Both the position numbers and the translations under genes were made by a program. Positions 46,731 through 58,107 of a DNA stretch of 64,000 bases are shown here, in pieces. The notes beneath the pieces were generated by a model. It had not been told where the DNA came from. It saw only the letters and a list, made by a program, of their open reading frames with translations, and did not search any database. How positions within the stretch are numbered: the first letter of the stretch is position 1; each line of letters opens with the position of its first letter. The DNA is from Cyprinodon diabolis (lineage: Eukaryota > Chordata > Actinopteri > Cyprinodontiformes > Cyprinodontidae): contig CM060072.1 of NCBI GenBank assembly GCA_030533445.1, positions 28,753,766 through 28,817,765 on the forward strand. Direction: 5' to 3'.

Positions 46731-47804
46731 GAGTCTGAGGTGTGGTTTTTGTGCGTGCATCGTACAGTAGATGCCCGGCTTTAGTGGGACAGAGAGAAAA
46801 TGTGGGTCTTTTCTTGTTATGGTTGTATTTCCTCCACTGCAAAGTTGAATTCCTCAGAAAGCTTTGGTCCAGACTACTTAAATGAATCACATATCTATTC
46901 CACTCTATGTATAAAATAGACTAAAACCAATGGGGAAAACAACTGTTGGTGACAAATGTACGTGAAACACCTGACCTTATTACAGGGGGAGCTGTCCTCT
47001 AGGCCAAGCCCCTAAAATACTCTCTCCTTATCGTTCCTCACTGAGAATTTGTGATGTGTGCATTACTATTACATTATCTCCTCTGGTGTATACATAGCAA
47101 ACGACCTTACGCATCTGTTAACATGTCATCTGAATGGTTGTGGCACCCAAAAAGGCTGACCTCCACCCATCCCCCCACAGCGGGCCATCACAGTGCGAGC
47201 GAGCGGCTCTACACTTTCTGTGGTGATTATCCATTATCCTTGACAATGTCAGCCAATGACAGAGCAGGCACCGTTCTAAAGTGATTTTTACCCCTATAGT
47301 CTGCCACACACACACAAGGGCTGTGGGGTGGTGGTAGTGATGGGCAGGGTGCAGCTTCATCATCTCTTGGCTGGTTGATTCTTCATCTGTTTCTCTCTCT
47401 CTCTCTTTCGATCTCCTTCCTGTGCTACTAAGAGGCATTAGCAAAGGAAAGGTCACTGCACTCCAACCAAGGAATAAAGTACAGGTTAGCATGCTATGTA
47501 TGAGCCACAGCAGACAGTTTGATGTTGAGTCCGAGCTGAACTTTCTATTATCAACAGGAGACAAGGTTTCTTTCTCCAGGGTCGATAGTGTAACCATGAC
47601 TGTTGTTGTCATGGATTAATTGTTGTCCTTCCAGATATCAGGGAGGAGCAGCTCTGGCTGATGGCTGGTTGCTCGTGCTGCCTTTAATTTTAGGTTGCTT
47701 AGATATATTTTTCCACAGCTTTGGTTCTAAGGGTTAGCTAAAAGAATTAATCTACATTTTCTGTTCTTGCACAAAAGACAAATTACATTTACAGCTTTCT
47801 CATT
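46731..47804. other. non-coding, nothing recognised
   Basis: A 164-codon minus-strand frame (47118-47612) covers low-repeat sequence but shows no domain, and its composition is that of non-coding DNA. A short CT run lies at 47390-47408. Confidence 0.45.
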
Positions 47805-47880
47805 TTGAATTGAGAAAGCTTCCTGGATGGGAAGCAAAACGTCTTCAAACCTTGCAAACCAAGTCTAGTGGATTGATTTT
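47805..47880 (+). repeat. Penelope-like trailer fragment with hairpin motif
   Basis: GCTTCCTGGATGGGAAGC can fold as a hairpin and is followed by AAAACGTCTTCAAACC…CCAAGTCTAGTGGATTG. Same trailer as at 14310-14365 and 31531-31595. Confidence 0.6.
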
Positions 47881-48134
47881 AAACTTTTTCAGAAGAAAAA
47901 TTAGGCTTTAAAACATAGATTTTTATTGCCATGCATGTTTGGTAAGCAGCCAATTGGATGCTGGCTACCTGTGCACATAGCCTGACCAATTGCTCAACTA
48001 TAACTAGTTAGGTAGGCCCTTTGCTTTCACTCTATGAACAGAAAATGTTCAAATAATCTGCTTAAACAGGTGAGATATAAAGAAATACTAGAAAGCCAGC
48101 AATGTTTACTGTATATTTTCCTTTAGTCAACACA

Positions 48135-48460
48135 CATGTAGGGCTGAGTAATATTATGGGTGATACGATACATGTCACAATACTTGGTTAACAGTACGAT
48201 ATTGTGATATTTTCCCCAGCTATTAAAATTTAATTTAAAGATAAAAAGCAATTGCTATGTTCACCAGGAGATATTGATCATTTGGTTATTTTGGTTTCCA
48301 TGTAGTTTGGTGTTTTTGATTTAGTCCATGTCTTCCACTGTGACTGCCTATGTTTTGTTTTTCTAAAATCAATATTATGAATTGAAAGATCGATATTTTA
48401 TTGGTCAGCCGAAAATCACCATAAATCGCCAAATCGATTTTTCCCCAACACACCCCTAAG
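48135..48460. repeat. MITE-like dispersed repeat, poorly delimited
   Basis: GGGCTGAGTAATATTATGGG, GATACGATACATGTCACAA and ATATTGTGATATTTTCCCC, then GATCGATATTTTATTGGTCA and AATCGCCAAATCGATTTTTC, resemble the GGGCTGGGCAATAT…ATCGATAT type of teleost MITE. The ends are degraded. Confidence 0.45.
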
Positions 48461-51400
48461 ACATAGAAAATATGAATACAAAAATATATCATTTAATGCA
48501 AGAGGTTGATTATATTTCAGTAGAGAAACCAGTTTTTCCGGTTTAAGATTAGTTAGATTATTTCAGATATTCTGGCTTTAGATCCTTAAGTTAAAACCTA
48601 AACACCTAAACAAGTGTCTTTACGCTTAATTTTAATAGCAAATACGATTTTTTTGCCAATAGAATGAATATTTTTACTCTTAAAATAAGAGAATTAGATA
48701 ATATGCACTTGAAATAAGATGGTGCAAATGTTTTTTTTTCGTATTTTAAAAATAGATTGTTTTGTTCGATTGGCAGAGTGTCTCACTTACCTCCTCAATC
48801 AAGACAAAAATGACTTATTTAGATTTATATTTTTTGCAGTGTAATAGTGCTTCACGCTATATCGGCCAAACAATAACTAAAAAAGTTGCTTTCTCAGAAA
48901 GGAATGAGAAGTGAATTGCAAACTTTAAAAGTATTTTAAAGACCCAATCTCAATTTGGAAATCTAAAATGAACAGACTGATCACATTTGAACTTGATTAT
49001 TCTACATTAAGAAAAGATTTTTTATAGTTTGACCAAACTTTGGTGCCCTCTTAATAATGTAGGCGTGGCCACGCCTGCTGCAAACACTCCTCTTTAATCT
49101 CACACAAACTAAGTTGCTCAATGACCTTTATTGTCAACGATTGTAGCCCATTTAAAATGTATGAGTGCAAACAAAGAATTAAACAGGGGTTAGAGCCCAA
49201 GGAGCAGCAGTTAAAGTCAAGGTCATTCATCCCACCAAGGCTGCTCCACTTGATGCAACAGCTGGTGTCCATGCAAAGCTCTGGGCGTTAATAAAAAGTG
49301 ACAATGCTGGCTGAGTGGAGCGTCTTCGTAATGTCTGACACCAGCCTGGCAGATGTGTTCTCCCTGCATTTATGGGGAGTCAAGGTTAAAGGAATTTAAA
49401 AGGAGAGGCGATTGCCTAAACACCATTATATCATGTAATCTGCAGCCTAGCACTGCTGCACACACTCAACAGGGTAGCTCCCTTAGACACGTGGCGTGAC
49501 CGCTATTTGTAAATTCAATATGGCCTGACATGATTAAATAAAGCAAAACATAAGCTGCTGGACGGAATGCGGCTGCTCCGAGACCTCCGCCGGCTCATGT
49601 GTGCGCACGACAGGAAGTGGCATTAAAAGTTCTTGTTCAACCTTGAGGAAAGGTAAACAAGAGAGCAACATGCCACCAAACAGCAGGGCAGCGGGAGCAT
49701 GTAAATGTTTCTGCAGATAAGTCAATCAGGACAAAACAACACCTGAAAGGGAATACACTGAAACATGCATGCCCACACAATGAGAACTAGGGCGCTGTGA
49801 CCCATTTCCTCAGACGCACTGACTAAACAAGATGCTTCACACACACACACACACACACACACCAATGTGGGAACACTGAAACAGATGGATGTACAGCATC
49901 ATAACGGAAATGTTATACATCAGAGCTGAGAAGTTGAGGGGGCACAGAATATCACCTGAACCCCCGAAAAGTTTTGATGACTGAATTCGATCATTCAAGA
50001 TTTGGCCTCAACATGGCCCGACTGCGAATGTTCTTGGCCACAGTTTGGCCGGCATTGAGAGCACGGGGGCGTGTTTTAACCTCATCTGAACTCATCAGTA
50101 CAAGGAGTTCTTGAGGTTGAGAGAGAAAAAGCTTGGAGGAATTCATGCACACTGATGAGTCATCTAAGTGTTTCAGAGGCCAGCAGAGCAGCGGAGGATG
50201 AGAAGATGATATCAGAGACCTGGACACACTTTCACCTCACTCTACATGCCCTAACAGGTCTGCCGGATTGGCTTCCAAAATGTTTGGGTGCATAGTAAAT
50301 ATTTGTGCACCGTTTGGAAGACCCACCCAAGGGCCATTTCCTGAGTGGCTGAGAATTAGTGCATCAATTAAACAGACACACACATATTCCTTCCTAATGA
50401 GCCGTGGCTGCCATCAGTCCACACCTGATCCATTTCTACCAGGCTCAGAGGTAATCTTCTGCTTGCATCGCCCGTCTGAAATGGTGCTCATTTCCCCTCT
50501 TGAAACAACATGTATTTTCCATGTGTAAACACATAGGAACAGCTGATTAGCCCGTGGCTGAGCCTTCTAAAAGGCAGAGCTGGGCCCTTGAAAGAGGCTG
50601 CAGTGGTGATGTCTGAAGGAAATGGGCCACTTTGCAATGGAGATCAAATGTAACCCTGTCAGGCTGCCCTGAGAGCTGGATAAATCCAGCTCAGAAACCT
50701 TGGCCTTTAATGAATCATTTCCATAATATCCCTGGCATTGCTCCTAAGGAGGCCATTGCTGTGAGTCAGCAAGATGTCTGGCTTTATTGGGTTAAAGAGA
50801 GTGCTGCTCTTTTCTTTTTACTGTGGGTATCTCAGGATGGTTTGGGAGTGTTATAGCCCGGCTGCAATGGACGTGTAAGTGATGGAAAGAGTGAAGGACG
50901 TATCTCAGCGATCATTTTGCCTTTTAATAATGCTCTCATTGACCTACTTTCTGGTTTAAATCATCCTAATGCTTGCTTTGGGTGGGATCGGAGTATTACA
51001 TTACAGGGTAGAATGATATGTGCGGGGATATTCCATAAAAAAACCCTAACTGTGCTTTTCCACCTACTGCAGCGTCTCAAAGTTAAGCAATTAAAGATAT
51101 GATTTAAAACAATTAGGTAGATTTAAGCTAATAAAAAATATAGAAACTCTGACTGACCTTTCAATGGAGAATCTCTATCTAACAGCACTACATCTGTTTT
51201 ACATGAAATGACCATCAGACCAGAGTGAGATTAGTCAGACCCTGGTGGTCAAGGTTCTGCAGCCACAAAAGCCATATTATCAGCGTAAACACATCTGTTT
51301 GTCTGTAAACTGCATCATGGGAAAATATTTCTGTCTTTTATCTTCCTTTCCAATGGTTTCAAGGCTTTTCAAGGCTATAACTCCTCCGGGCCATTTAATG

Positions 51401-51520
51401 GGATCAGTCAATTTGTAACAAGCAGGAGAAGTGAATCCATTTCTAGTTTTTCTTTAGCACTGATTTTACAATCCGTGCTATAAGATACCTTTCAGCTTTT
51501 TTTTATATCTGGAGCTTTCT
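48461..51520. other. non-coding, low in repeats from ~49300 to 51100
   Basis: No gene. A (CA)n run of about ten units lies at 49841-49862. The 49300-51100 interval has few simple repeats and could contain conserved regulatory elements of NRIP1; that is a guess from texture only. Confidence 0.4.
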
Positions 51521-51524
51521 TTAA

Positions 51525-52278
51525 AGGAGAAGTCCAGTCAGCAAGGAATAATCAACTGATCATTATAGACACCTAAATCTAATACGTTCGCAGTGATTCA
51601 ATGAACTTAGTGTTGATTAGTAAAAATAAAAATAATAATTTTGGTCGTGATCGCCGAGTCTGGGACTGGCCATTTTAGCCAAATATAGTGACACCTCCCT
51701 CCTGACATCTTCCGGCAGTGACGTCACGGTGCGATTAGCCGAGTGCCACTCACCCCGCTTTACAAGCAAAATCAATGGGAACTACTAGACACATCTGCAA
51801 TCAACAGCAATTATTTAAGATTTCCTTCACCATTGAAATTCGCGAGAGCCATAGTTAAACTGACAATGCCCACATTCATGTCAGTTGGATGTTGTAATAC
51901 ATCGGATAAAAGTGAGAAAAAAAATTAGTTATTTCACCTTTCCGATTCATGATCCTCCAAGGATTCGTCGTTCGATTACCAACTTGTAGAGGGAGGATTT
52001 GCTATTGAACTTCAGGCCAGAGTAGCCAACATTTAGAAGAAGAATGTTTTCAAAATGACTTGGATAATAGCGCGTTGTGACAAACATCAGATAAAGCATT
52101 GGGACTTGCTCAACAGCCGATACCGCACCATAACGTCACAAACCGGTATGTCTACAGTAAAGCACATTCAAATGAAATTACTCTTAATTAAAACACTTAT
52201 TTATTGAACAGTATGTAATAATTTCATATTTAAAGTACTTTCAGGAGTTTGAATTCTGAATATGGCCAAACTTTTCCT
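51525..52278 (+). mobile_element. TTAA-flanked Kolobok/P-like element with THAP remnant
   Basis: TTAA at 51521-51524 and 52279-52282 borders a 754-bp unit with short imperfect inverted ends (AGGAGAAGT / ACTTTTCCT). Inside is a broken THAP-type DNA-binding exon (51866-52140). TTAA targets plus THAP-domain transposases point to Kolobok; P elements also carry THAP domains but make 8-bp duplications. Confidence 0.5.
51866..52140 (+). pseudogene. THAP zinc-finger exon remnant
   Basis: ATG opens MPTFMSVGCCNTSDKSEKK, which resembles the first Cys pair of a THAP (C2CH) finger. A stop appears after an A-run. Shifted by one base, SYFTFPIHDPPRIRRS continues in the way THAP domains do (F-x-FP block). 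A third piece, TWIIARCDKHQIKHWDLLNS, fits the Trp-containing helix. The C-terminal CxxH pair is not recognisable. It is frameshifted and non-functional. Confidence 0.45.
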
Positions 52279-52282
52279 TTAA

Positions 52283-54535
52283 GGCAGAATTTATTTTTTT
52301 AATTTTAAGCAAAATTGTACAGCGACATCCAATCCTAATTAATGGCTCAGGCTCTCCATCAGAACATCCCGTAACAAGAGAAAACCCTTGATGCCAGCGG
52401 CTGCTCACGTTTTCTGCTTTGGTCAGACCAATGAGACATTTAGCTACAGTTTGCGAGGTGAGTCTTTAAAATAATTGTTCAGGTATTTTGATGATCTAAA
52501 GAATCTCACATCTTTAGTAACGTCTATAATGAAGGAGAACCTTGATGTTTCTCTGTATGAATCACCTGATGTGTTTTATGGGTTCAGATATACCTGGTGT
52601 CTGGAAGAGTTGCTCAGAGGACAACAGACATACTACTCAGGTGCTAACCGGTCGATCCCATTACTTAAATGACTTAGATCAGAGAAGAGCAGACAAAATA
52701 CAATAAAACATAAAAATATATACATAAATTACAGTCTTTCTAAGTTAATAAAAAATCTTTAATTGATTTTGTTTTCTTTACAAATACTTTAATGACCTTA
52801 GAGCAGACTAAGCCTATATTTACATTTGTATTGTAAAAAGACTAAACTTTCAAAGCAGAAAATGATTTAGGCTATCCAGTCTGAATCAGTCCACATTAAA
52901 CTGGAGTCCAATGGAAAATAAATGGTTATCCTAATTATTGCTAAAAAATGTGCACATATCTACACCAATAAAGCTCAAATGTTTTGCTGTTATTACCTTC
53001 GATGTAAATCAAAGACTGATGTCCAGCTCTCAAAAAGGTGTTTTTTTTCTGGTTTTTTGCTGGTTAAATGTATAAATATTAGAGACAGACTCCCACATAA
53101 AGCAGTCAAAATAACAACTAAGATGTTCCCTGAATTACATGGAGACTTTGAATCTTTCATGGCTTCATAATAAGACACCTTGGTTTATTACTAGGCCTCA
53201 AGTCGGTCCGATCATGTGATGTATGAGAAAGTCAGGATCACAGAACCAGCAAATGGCCACAGCCTCTAACTTCTAATGTCCGAGCACAAAACATTTTCCA
53301 AACCCGCAATCATGGCAAATTACATGGACTATTAAAGGAATTAGAGATTAGAGCAGCAATTTCCATGAGTTTAGTTTTAATTCAAGTGATTTTGCCAACT
53401 TAACAGTTTTTCATCAGATATTTTAACTGCTATATGTAAGAGTCCTGCGACTTCACACCTTAATGACATAACATTTTATTCACATTAAAACATTAATATT
53501 TCGCAGAGTGAAAAGTGTGCAGTACTTTGGGATACAGTATAGAAACCTATGGCTCTATATCTCTTCAATATTTAACACTTTTTTTTTAGCATTTCTATAA
53601 ACATGAATTATATAATAATATAAGCATTTAATGTTTAATATCCATTAATAAAAAATCTTAAATGTGACTAGAATATGAACAAATCTATCTTCAACTGTAT
53701 CCATTTCTCTCATCCGTCCTTCTACTTCATCATGATCCAAATATTGCACCTTATGATGCTTTCTGGATGCTGGTTTGATATAAATCATTAAACTTAATCA
53801 CTAGATGCTTGAAATGTAGCAGAATCCTCCTCCAGCTGTGAGATCTGCTCTAGCTCCTATCATCTAAAGCTGCAGCCACCATATCCGAGGATATGCTGAT
53901 TGACTGTTTATGTGTCCTTGAATTTAGCAAAAAAAACAACAACAAAAGAAAAAAAAAAAAAAGGTCCAGCTATGCATGATGCACCTTGTGCAGGTTGGAT
54001 AGCAGGACTCTAACAAACCAGTGAGTTTTATTGTTCTGGTAAATAAGTGAGACCGCCATTTATCCTTCTTCCAGCTGGTGGATTTATTTATGCGTCTGTG
54101 GCGCTCTTTGGTGCGCTGCATCACGACTATTGCTGAACTATATTGAAAGGACAATCCCGTTTTATTACATATTCATCTAAATTAAACTCTTGAAATTATT
54201 TCAAGATTCAAAATGATACTGATATAAATGTTATTACTCTAATTGATTTATAGTTTAGGATGGGATTTATACACTGAGAATGTGCCAGCAGTGCACAAAC
54301 GCCCAGCTTAGAGGGAACAGTGTTTTTAGGTCATAAGAGCTCAGAGGACTCCGCCCCCTCCCACCCACTCATAGACCAGCTCTCTTAGCAGCTCCAAGGT
54401 AGAAGAACCACTGATTAATGCCTGAAAGATGCATTTCAAACCATAGATGATCTTCATCTTTAAAGCCAGACAACGGCTGTCTTCTAAACATGGCTCAGGT
54501 ATGGTGATAGGACCGACCCAAGTTCAGAGGACTTA
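52283..54535. other. non-coding, nothing recognised
   Basis: AT-rich, with A/T runs (53577-53588, 53946-53962). Open frames are short and featureless. Confidence 0.5.
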
Positions 54536-54539
54536 CTGC

Positions 54540-54945
54540 TAAGGCAGGGCAATTGATTGCATTCGCGATATATTTGCAATTTAGAAAAATTCAATTTTCA
54601 AATCACAGAGAACTTCAATTTTATTCACATTGCATGTATCAAGACTAAAACACTCAATGTTTAACTCCAGCCCTTTATGTAGCCGTAATTAGGGTAAGAT
54701 TCCCACACAGCATGGAAGAGAGAGAGTTGGAGCAAGCATGCAGATCCATGCAGGATAGTGTAAGAAAGAACTTTTTCACTGAAAGGTTAAAATGCTGCAT
54801 CAATGGATTCATGAACAGCAGGCTACCAAGGTCGTAATTAAACTGAAACCCTTGATGTAAACATCTAGTGCAAAGGGAAATCGTAATAAAATCGCAATAT
54901 TGGTTAAAAATAATTGCAATTTAAATATTTGGCCGAATCATGCTG
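54540..54945. repeat. MITE-like repeat (GGGCAATTGATTGC…)
   Basis: AGGGCAATTGATTGCATTCG then CGATATATTTGCAATTTAG at the left, and AAATCGTAATAAAATCGCAA…ATAATTGCAATTTAAATATT at the right form a loose inverted pair, typical of old teleost MITEs. The centre carries no ORF. Confidence 0.45.
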
Positions 54946-55889
54946 CTCATACTACTTTGGTTTTCAATGTACAAAATTAAGGATTCATTTAGTACTATTT
55001 TCCAAGCAGTATCATCATGTTATCATAAAATAACACATTTAAATTAAATATAATACAAAGATAAAAAAAAACTGTGAAAAGGTCAATGTAATGCAGTTTT
55101 TTACAATTCTCTGCATTCTGCTATTGTCGATTTAATATCTAAATTGCACTTCTGGGGTCTAATGGTTAACCACTCAATTAAGAAATATAGTCAATTGAAT
55201 TTATGTATTTAAACTGATATCAGATTTAACTGAGGGTTGAAGAGATATGCAGATATCTTTATTCCTACCTCTCAAGAGATGCATGCATAAACATTGTTGA
55301 TTATACATAGAAATATTTTTCAGTGTTAGCATGTCGCAGGGGTGTAATAAAAAATGGAACCAACTGGGTGCTGTTGAAAATCATCAGCCTTATGCTGTTA
55401 AACAACCTTAACATAGAAGATCTTTGTGTTTTGAAATAAAACCAGATCAAACAAGCTAACAAAGAAGAATCTGTATTTAAATTTGCAGCCTTTTCAGCAT
55501 TAAAAATGAAATACAAGTTTTTAACTGACATGAGTTCTATTTGGGAAATTGTTCTGCAAAGATTTTATTGATCGTTATATTCACAGCATCATTTTAATAA
55601 AATGATAATAAAACTGGATTAGTGAAATGAATTTGGTGCCTTTCCAGGAAACATGTTTATTTTGAATAATCAGAACAAAAAGAACCAACCAATGGTTGGA
55701 GTTGGACCTCTGACTGGTTTTAAAGGTACCCACACAATGATACGTACTGCAGGGAATGGATGCACTGCAAGGCTTTCAGGAGGGAAACGGATCTTTAAAA
55801 AAAAAAAGTTGATATCATAGTTGAAATCGAATCACAGCAGCATTAAATGTTTGAACTGTCATCATACAGCTGTAAACTGTATGTATGAT
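54946..55889. other. non-coding, nothing recognised
   Basis: AT-rich. No gene or delimitable element. Confidence 0.5.
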
Positions 55890-56067
55890 TGTATGACCAG
55901 TGTTGGGAAAGTTCTCTTTCTACGTGAACTAGTTCAAAGTTCAGTTCACACATTTTAAAATGAACTAGTTCAGTTCATAGTTCATTATTCAAAATTTTGA
56001 ACTAAGTTCACAGTTCCAAAAAATTAACTAGTTCATAGTTCTTTTTTTTTCATATATTGCTCAAATA

Positions 56068-56237
56068 TACGGAGCCCCTCTGATGACATGGTCAAAAAAA
56101 ATGTTTTAATTGTGGCCACGAAGTAGTATTTCGTGCGCACAAAATACTACTTCGTGACCACGAAGTAGTATTTTGTGCGCACGAAATACTACTTCGTGGC
56201 CACAATTAAAAATTTTTGTCATCAGAGGGGCTCCGTA
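56068..56237. repeat. 170-bp palindromic element nested in the hAT element
   Basis: It begins TACGGAGCCCCTCTGATGAC and ends with the reverse complement, GTCATCAGAGGGGCTCCGTA. Inside are two head-to-tail copies of a unit that is itself palindromic: CACGAAGTAGTATTTCGTGC then GCACAAAATACTACTTCGTG, meeting at GTGCGCAC. It has no coding capacity and could extrude as a cruciform. Confidence 0.9.
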
Positions 56238-56765
56238 CAATTACACCATAGCCTACTGTAGAACCACAGACAGCAATTATTTTATCAGTTGTAACACTGA
56301 AACTGTGCGTCAGATTTCATCTTCATATCCAGTTTTGAATCCTTATCCAACCAGGGTTTACATTAGCATTGAGGGGACAGCATTTCCCCATTGTTGCTTT
56401 AATGCTTTGTTGCTGTCCATTCACTTCACACTAGTAGCAGCTGCAGCTTTCACCCCTACAGTATATTCTCAAAAACATCAGGAAAAATGTGCTGCTTGAA
56501 TGGTCTTTTTATGAGGAATTATTAAAAGAAAAACAGGAAAGTAGTCTTTAAGGTGCAAATGTTTTTTTAATTTTAATATTTTTTTCAATTTAAAATTCCA
56601 TTTCAGTACATACTAAAAAGGAATACTGGAATCCTGGAAAATTATACCAGGCAGATTTAACAAACAAGTTACATGAATAGTAAAACCCTCAAGAACATTT
56701 TACTAACACAAACTGAGGGACCAGGCTGAGGTAGGAATTTAAGGTTACTGAAGTGCGGATTTTTT

Positions 56766-56921
56766 TTACTGAAAGCCGGCGGGCAAAGGTTTGCAGAGAA
56801 ATGTAAGATTGTTTCCATCATCCTCACTGACCACCTGGTCATAAAACTGTTTTAAGTGATCATACTGCTGCTTTGTCGCCTCAACGGTCGTCTCCATGCT
56901 GCTGTGGCTTCCACGCGGCAT
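56766..56921 (-). pseudogene. hAT transposase N-terminal fragment
   Basis: An ATG on the minus strand about 300 bp inside the right tip opens 51 codons (MPRGSHSSMETTVEATKQQY…) ending NNLTFLCKPLPAGFQ before TAA. The final wording resembles the beginning of a BED-type zinc finger at the N-terminus of hAT transposases, but the second Cys and everything after are missing. Probably the first coding exon of the deleted transposase. Confidence 0.45.
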
Positions 56922-57234
56922 TTTGTTTTGATGACGCACGCGGCTGTAGGCTACGACACTGGTAGCTGGTGTTGCAAGACTGGGTGTTTTCCCCGCTACA
57001 TATTAAGGCCTGTTTAAGGTGTGATTTAGCCGGGGTTTCGCCTGGAGGGCTCTATAGAAATCTGTCAACCTATTGAACGGAGTTGAACTGAGAGAGCGTG
57101 CCGTTCACAGACACCAGAATGAACGAGTTCACAATAACGTTCATCAGGCAGTTCAGTTCAAGTTCGCCCAAAATATGAACGAGTTCATGAACTTTCGTTC
57201 AATGAACGCGTTCAGGCACAACACTGTGTATGAC

Positions 57235-57833
57235 AAGAAAGTTTACACCGCTTATACGTTCCTACTAAGCAGCAGGAACTAAAAAAGATCCAACATCAGT
57301 TCTTTTGACTCTGAAGAAACAGAGATCCTACAGCAAAACAATCAAAGATCCCTCGCATTTAAAGGCTGGATTATCTGAAAACAGCATCTGCACCAAAAAA
57401 TCCTTTGCTGACTGGAAGGAGACTAATTCTAAAGGGTCAGTGAAGGCACCATGCTAAGCACTACAAGGTCACACTGACAACTCTTGTGTGAATTCTATAA
57501 AAAAAAAAAACCCTTTAAGACATTTTTTGTTTAAACAGGACCACAGGTTCAAAAGGGGGCAGTTCATAAGGTTGGACAAATATATCTGTTAAAATGAAAG
57601 ACGAGAAAAGAAAAAAAGTTTGGGACCGTATCAATCCAGCCAAAAGCAAACGGTCAGAAATCAGCTTAAAACAAAAGTGCAAAGACAACAATCACTGCAG
57701 ATGGTTGGAAATCTGTTTGTTAGAAAGCTTAACTTGCAGAATAATTTTTATCATTTAACCAGTAGGATGCATGAACCGACAAAGATGGAAAGACTGCCTA
57801 TAAATATAGATGGAAAAGTTCAGAGTTAAGGGG
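57235..57833. other. non-coding, nothing recognised
   Basis: Short A-runs and featureless open frames. Confidence 0.5.
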
Positions 57834-58007
57834 TAGGGGTGCACCGGTTGATCCGCCGGCTGATTGATCAGCATCCATTTCCTTCATTATGGGAAATCAG
57901 TGATCGGCCGATATTTAGAAGTGAAATCATCTTTTCTACCTGCAAAGTTCTGAAATAAGATTGAAATATTGAAGATGTCGTGTGATCTTTTCAAAATTGA
58001 TGAGGTT

Positions 58008-58041
<34 letters not shown>

Positions 58042-58107
58042 GTATCTTCAAAATGTAAAGAACGGGAATCAGTGATCGGCCAGATATCTGGAATCGGTGC
58101 ACCCCTG
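57834..58107 (+). mobile_element. short hAT-type MITE (TAGGGGTGCACC ends)
   Basis: Left end TAGGGGTGCACCGG and right end CGGTGCACCCCTG are inverted. The inside has AATCAGTGATCGGCC twice (57894 and 58068 areas) and a 31-base A-run near 58010-58037. These ends are those of a widespread teleost hAT MITE. A clean target duplication was not found. Confidence 0.7.

Larger units (their letters stand above)
55898..57226 (-). mobile_element. hAT-superfamily transposon, internally deleted, with perfect 8-bp TSD
   Basis: Left tip CAGTGTTGGG and right tip CAACACTG are inverted. Both flanks read TGTATGAC (55890-55897 and 57227-57234), an 8-bp target duplication as made by hAT transposases. The subterminal zones are packed with GAACTAGTTCA / GTTCA / TGAAC words, likely transposase binding sites. 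A 51-codon start of a transposase lies on the minus strand (56766-56921), so the gene strand is minus and most of the transposase is gone. A 170-bp palindrome is nested in the left third. Related but truncated sequence occurs at 25060-26359. Confidence 0.9.

Noticed and set aside
47118..47612. 164-codon minus-strand open frame
   Set aside because: Contains simple-sequence stretches (Arg/Glu run from a CT repeat, His run) and no domain. Probably chance.
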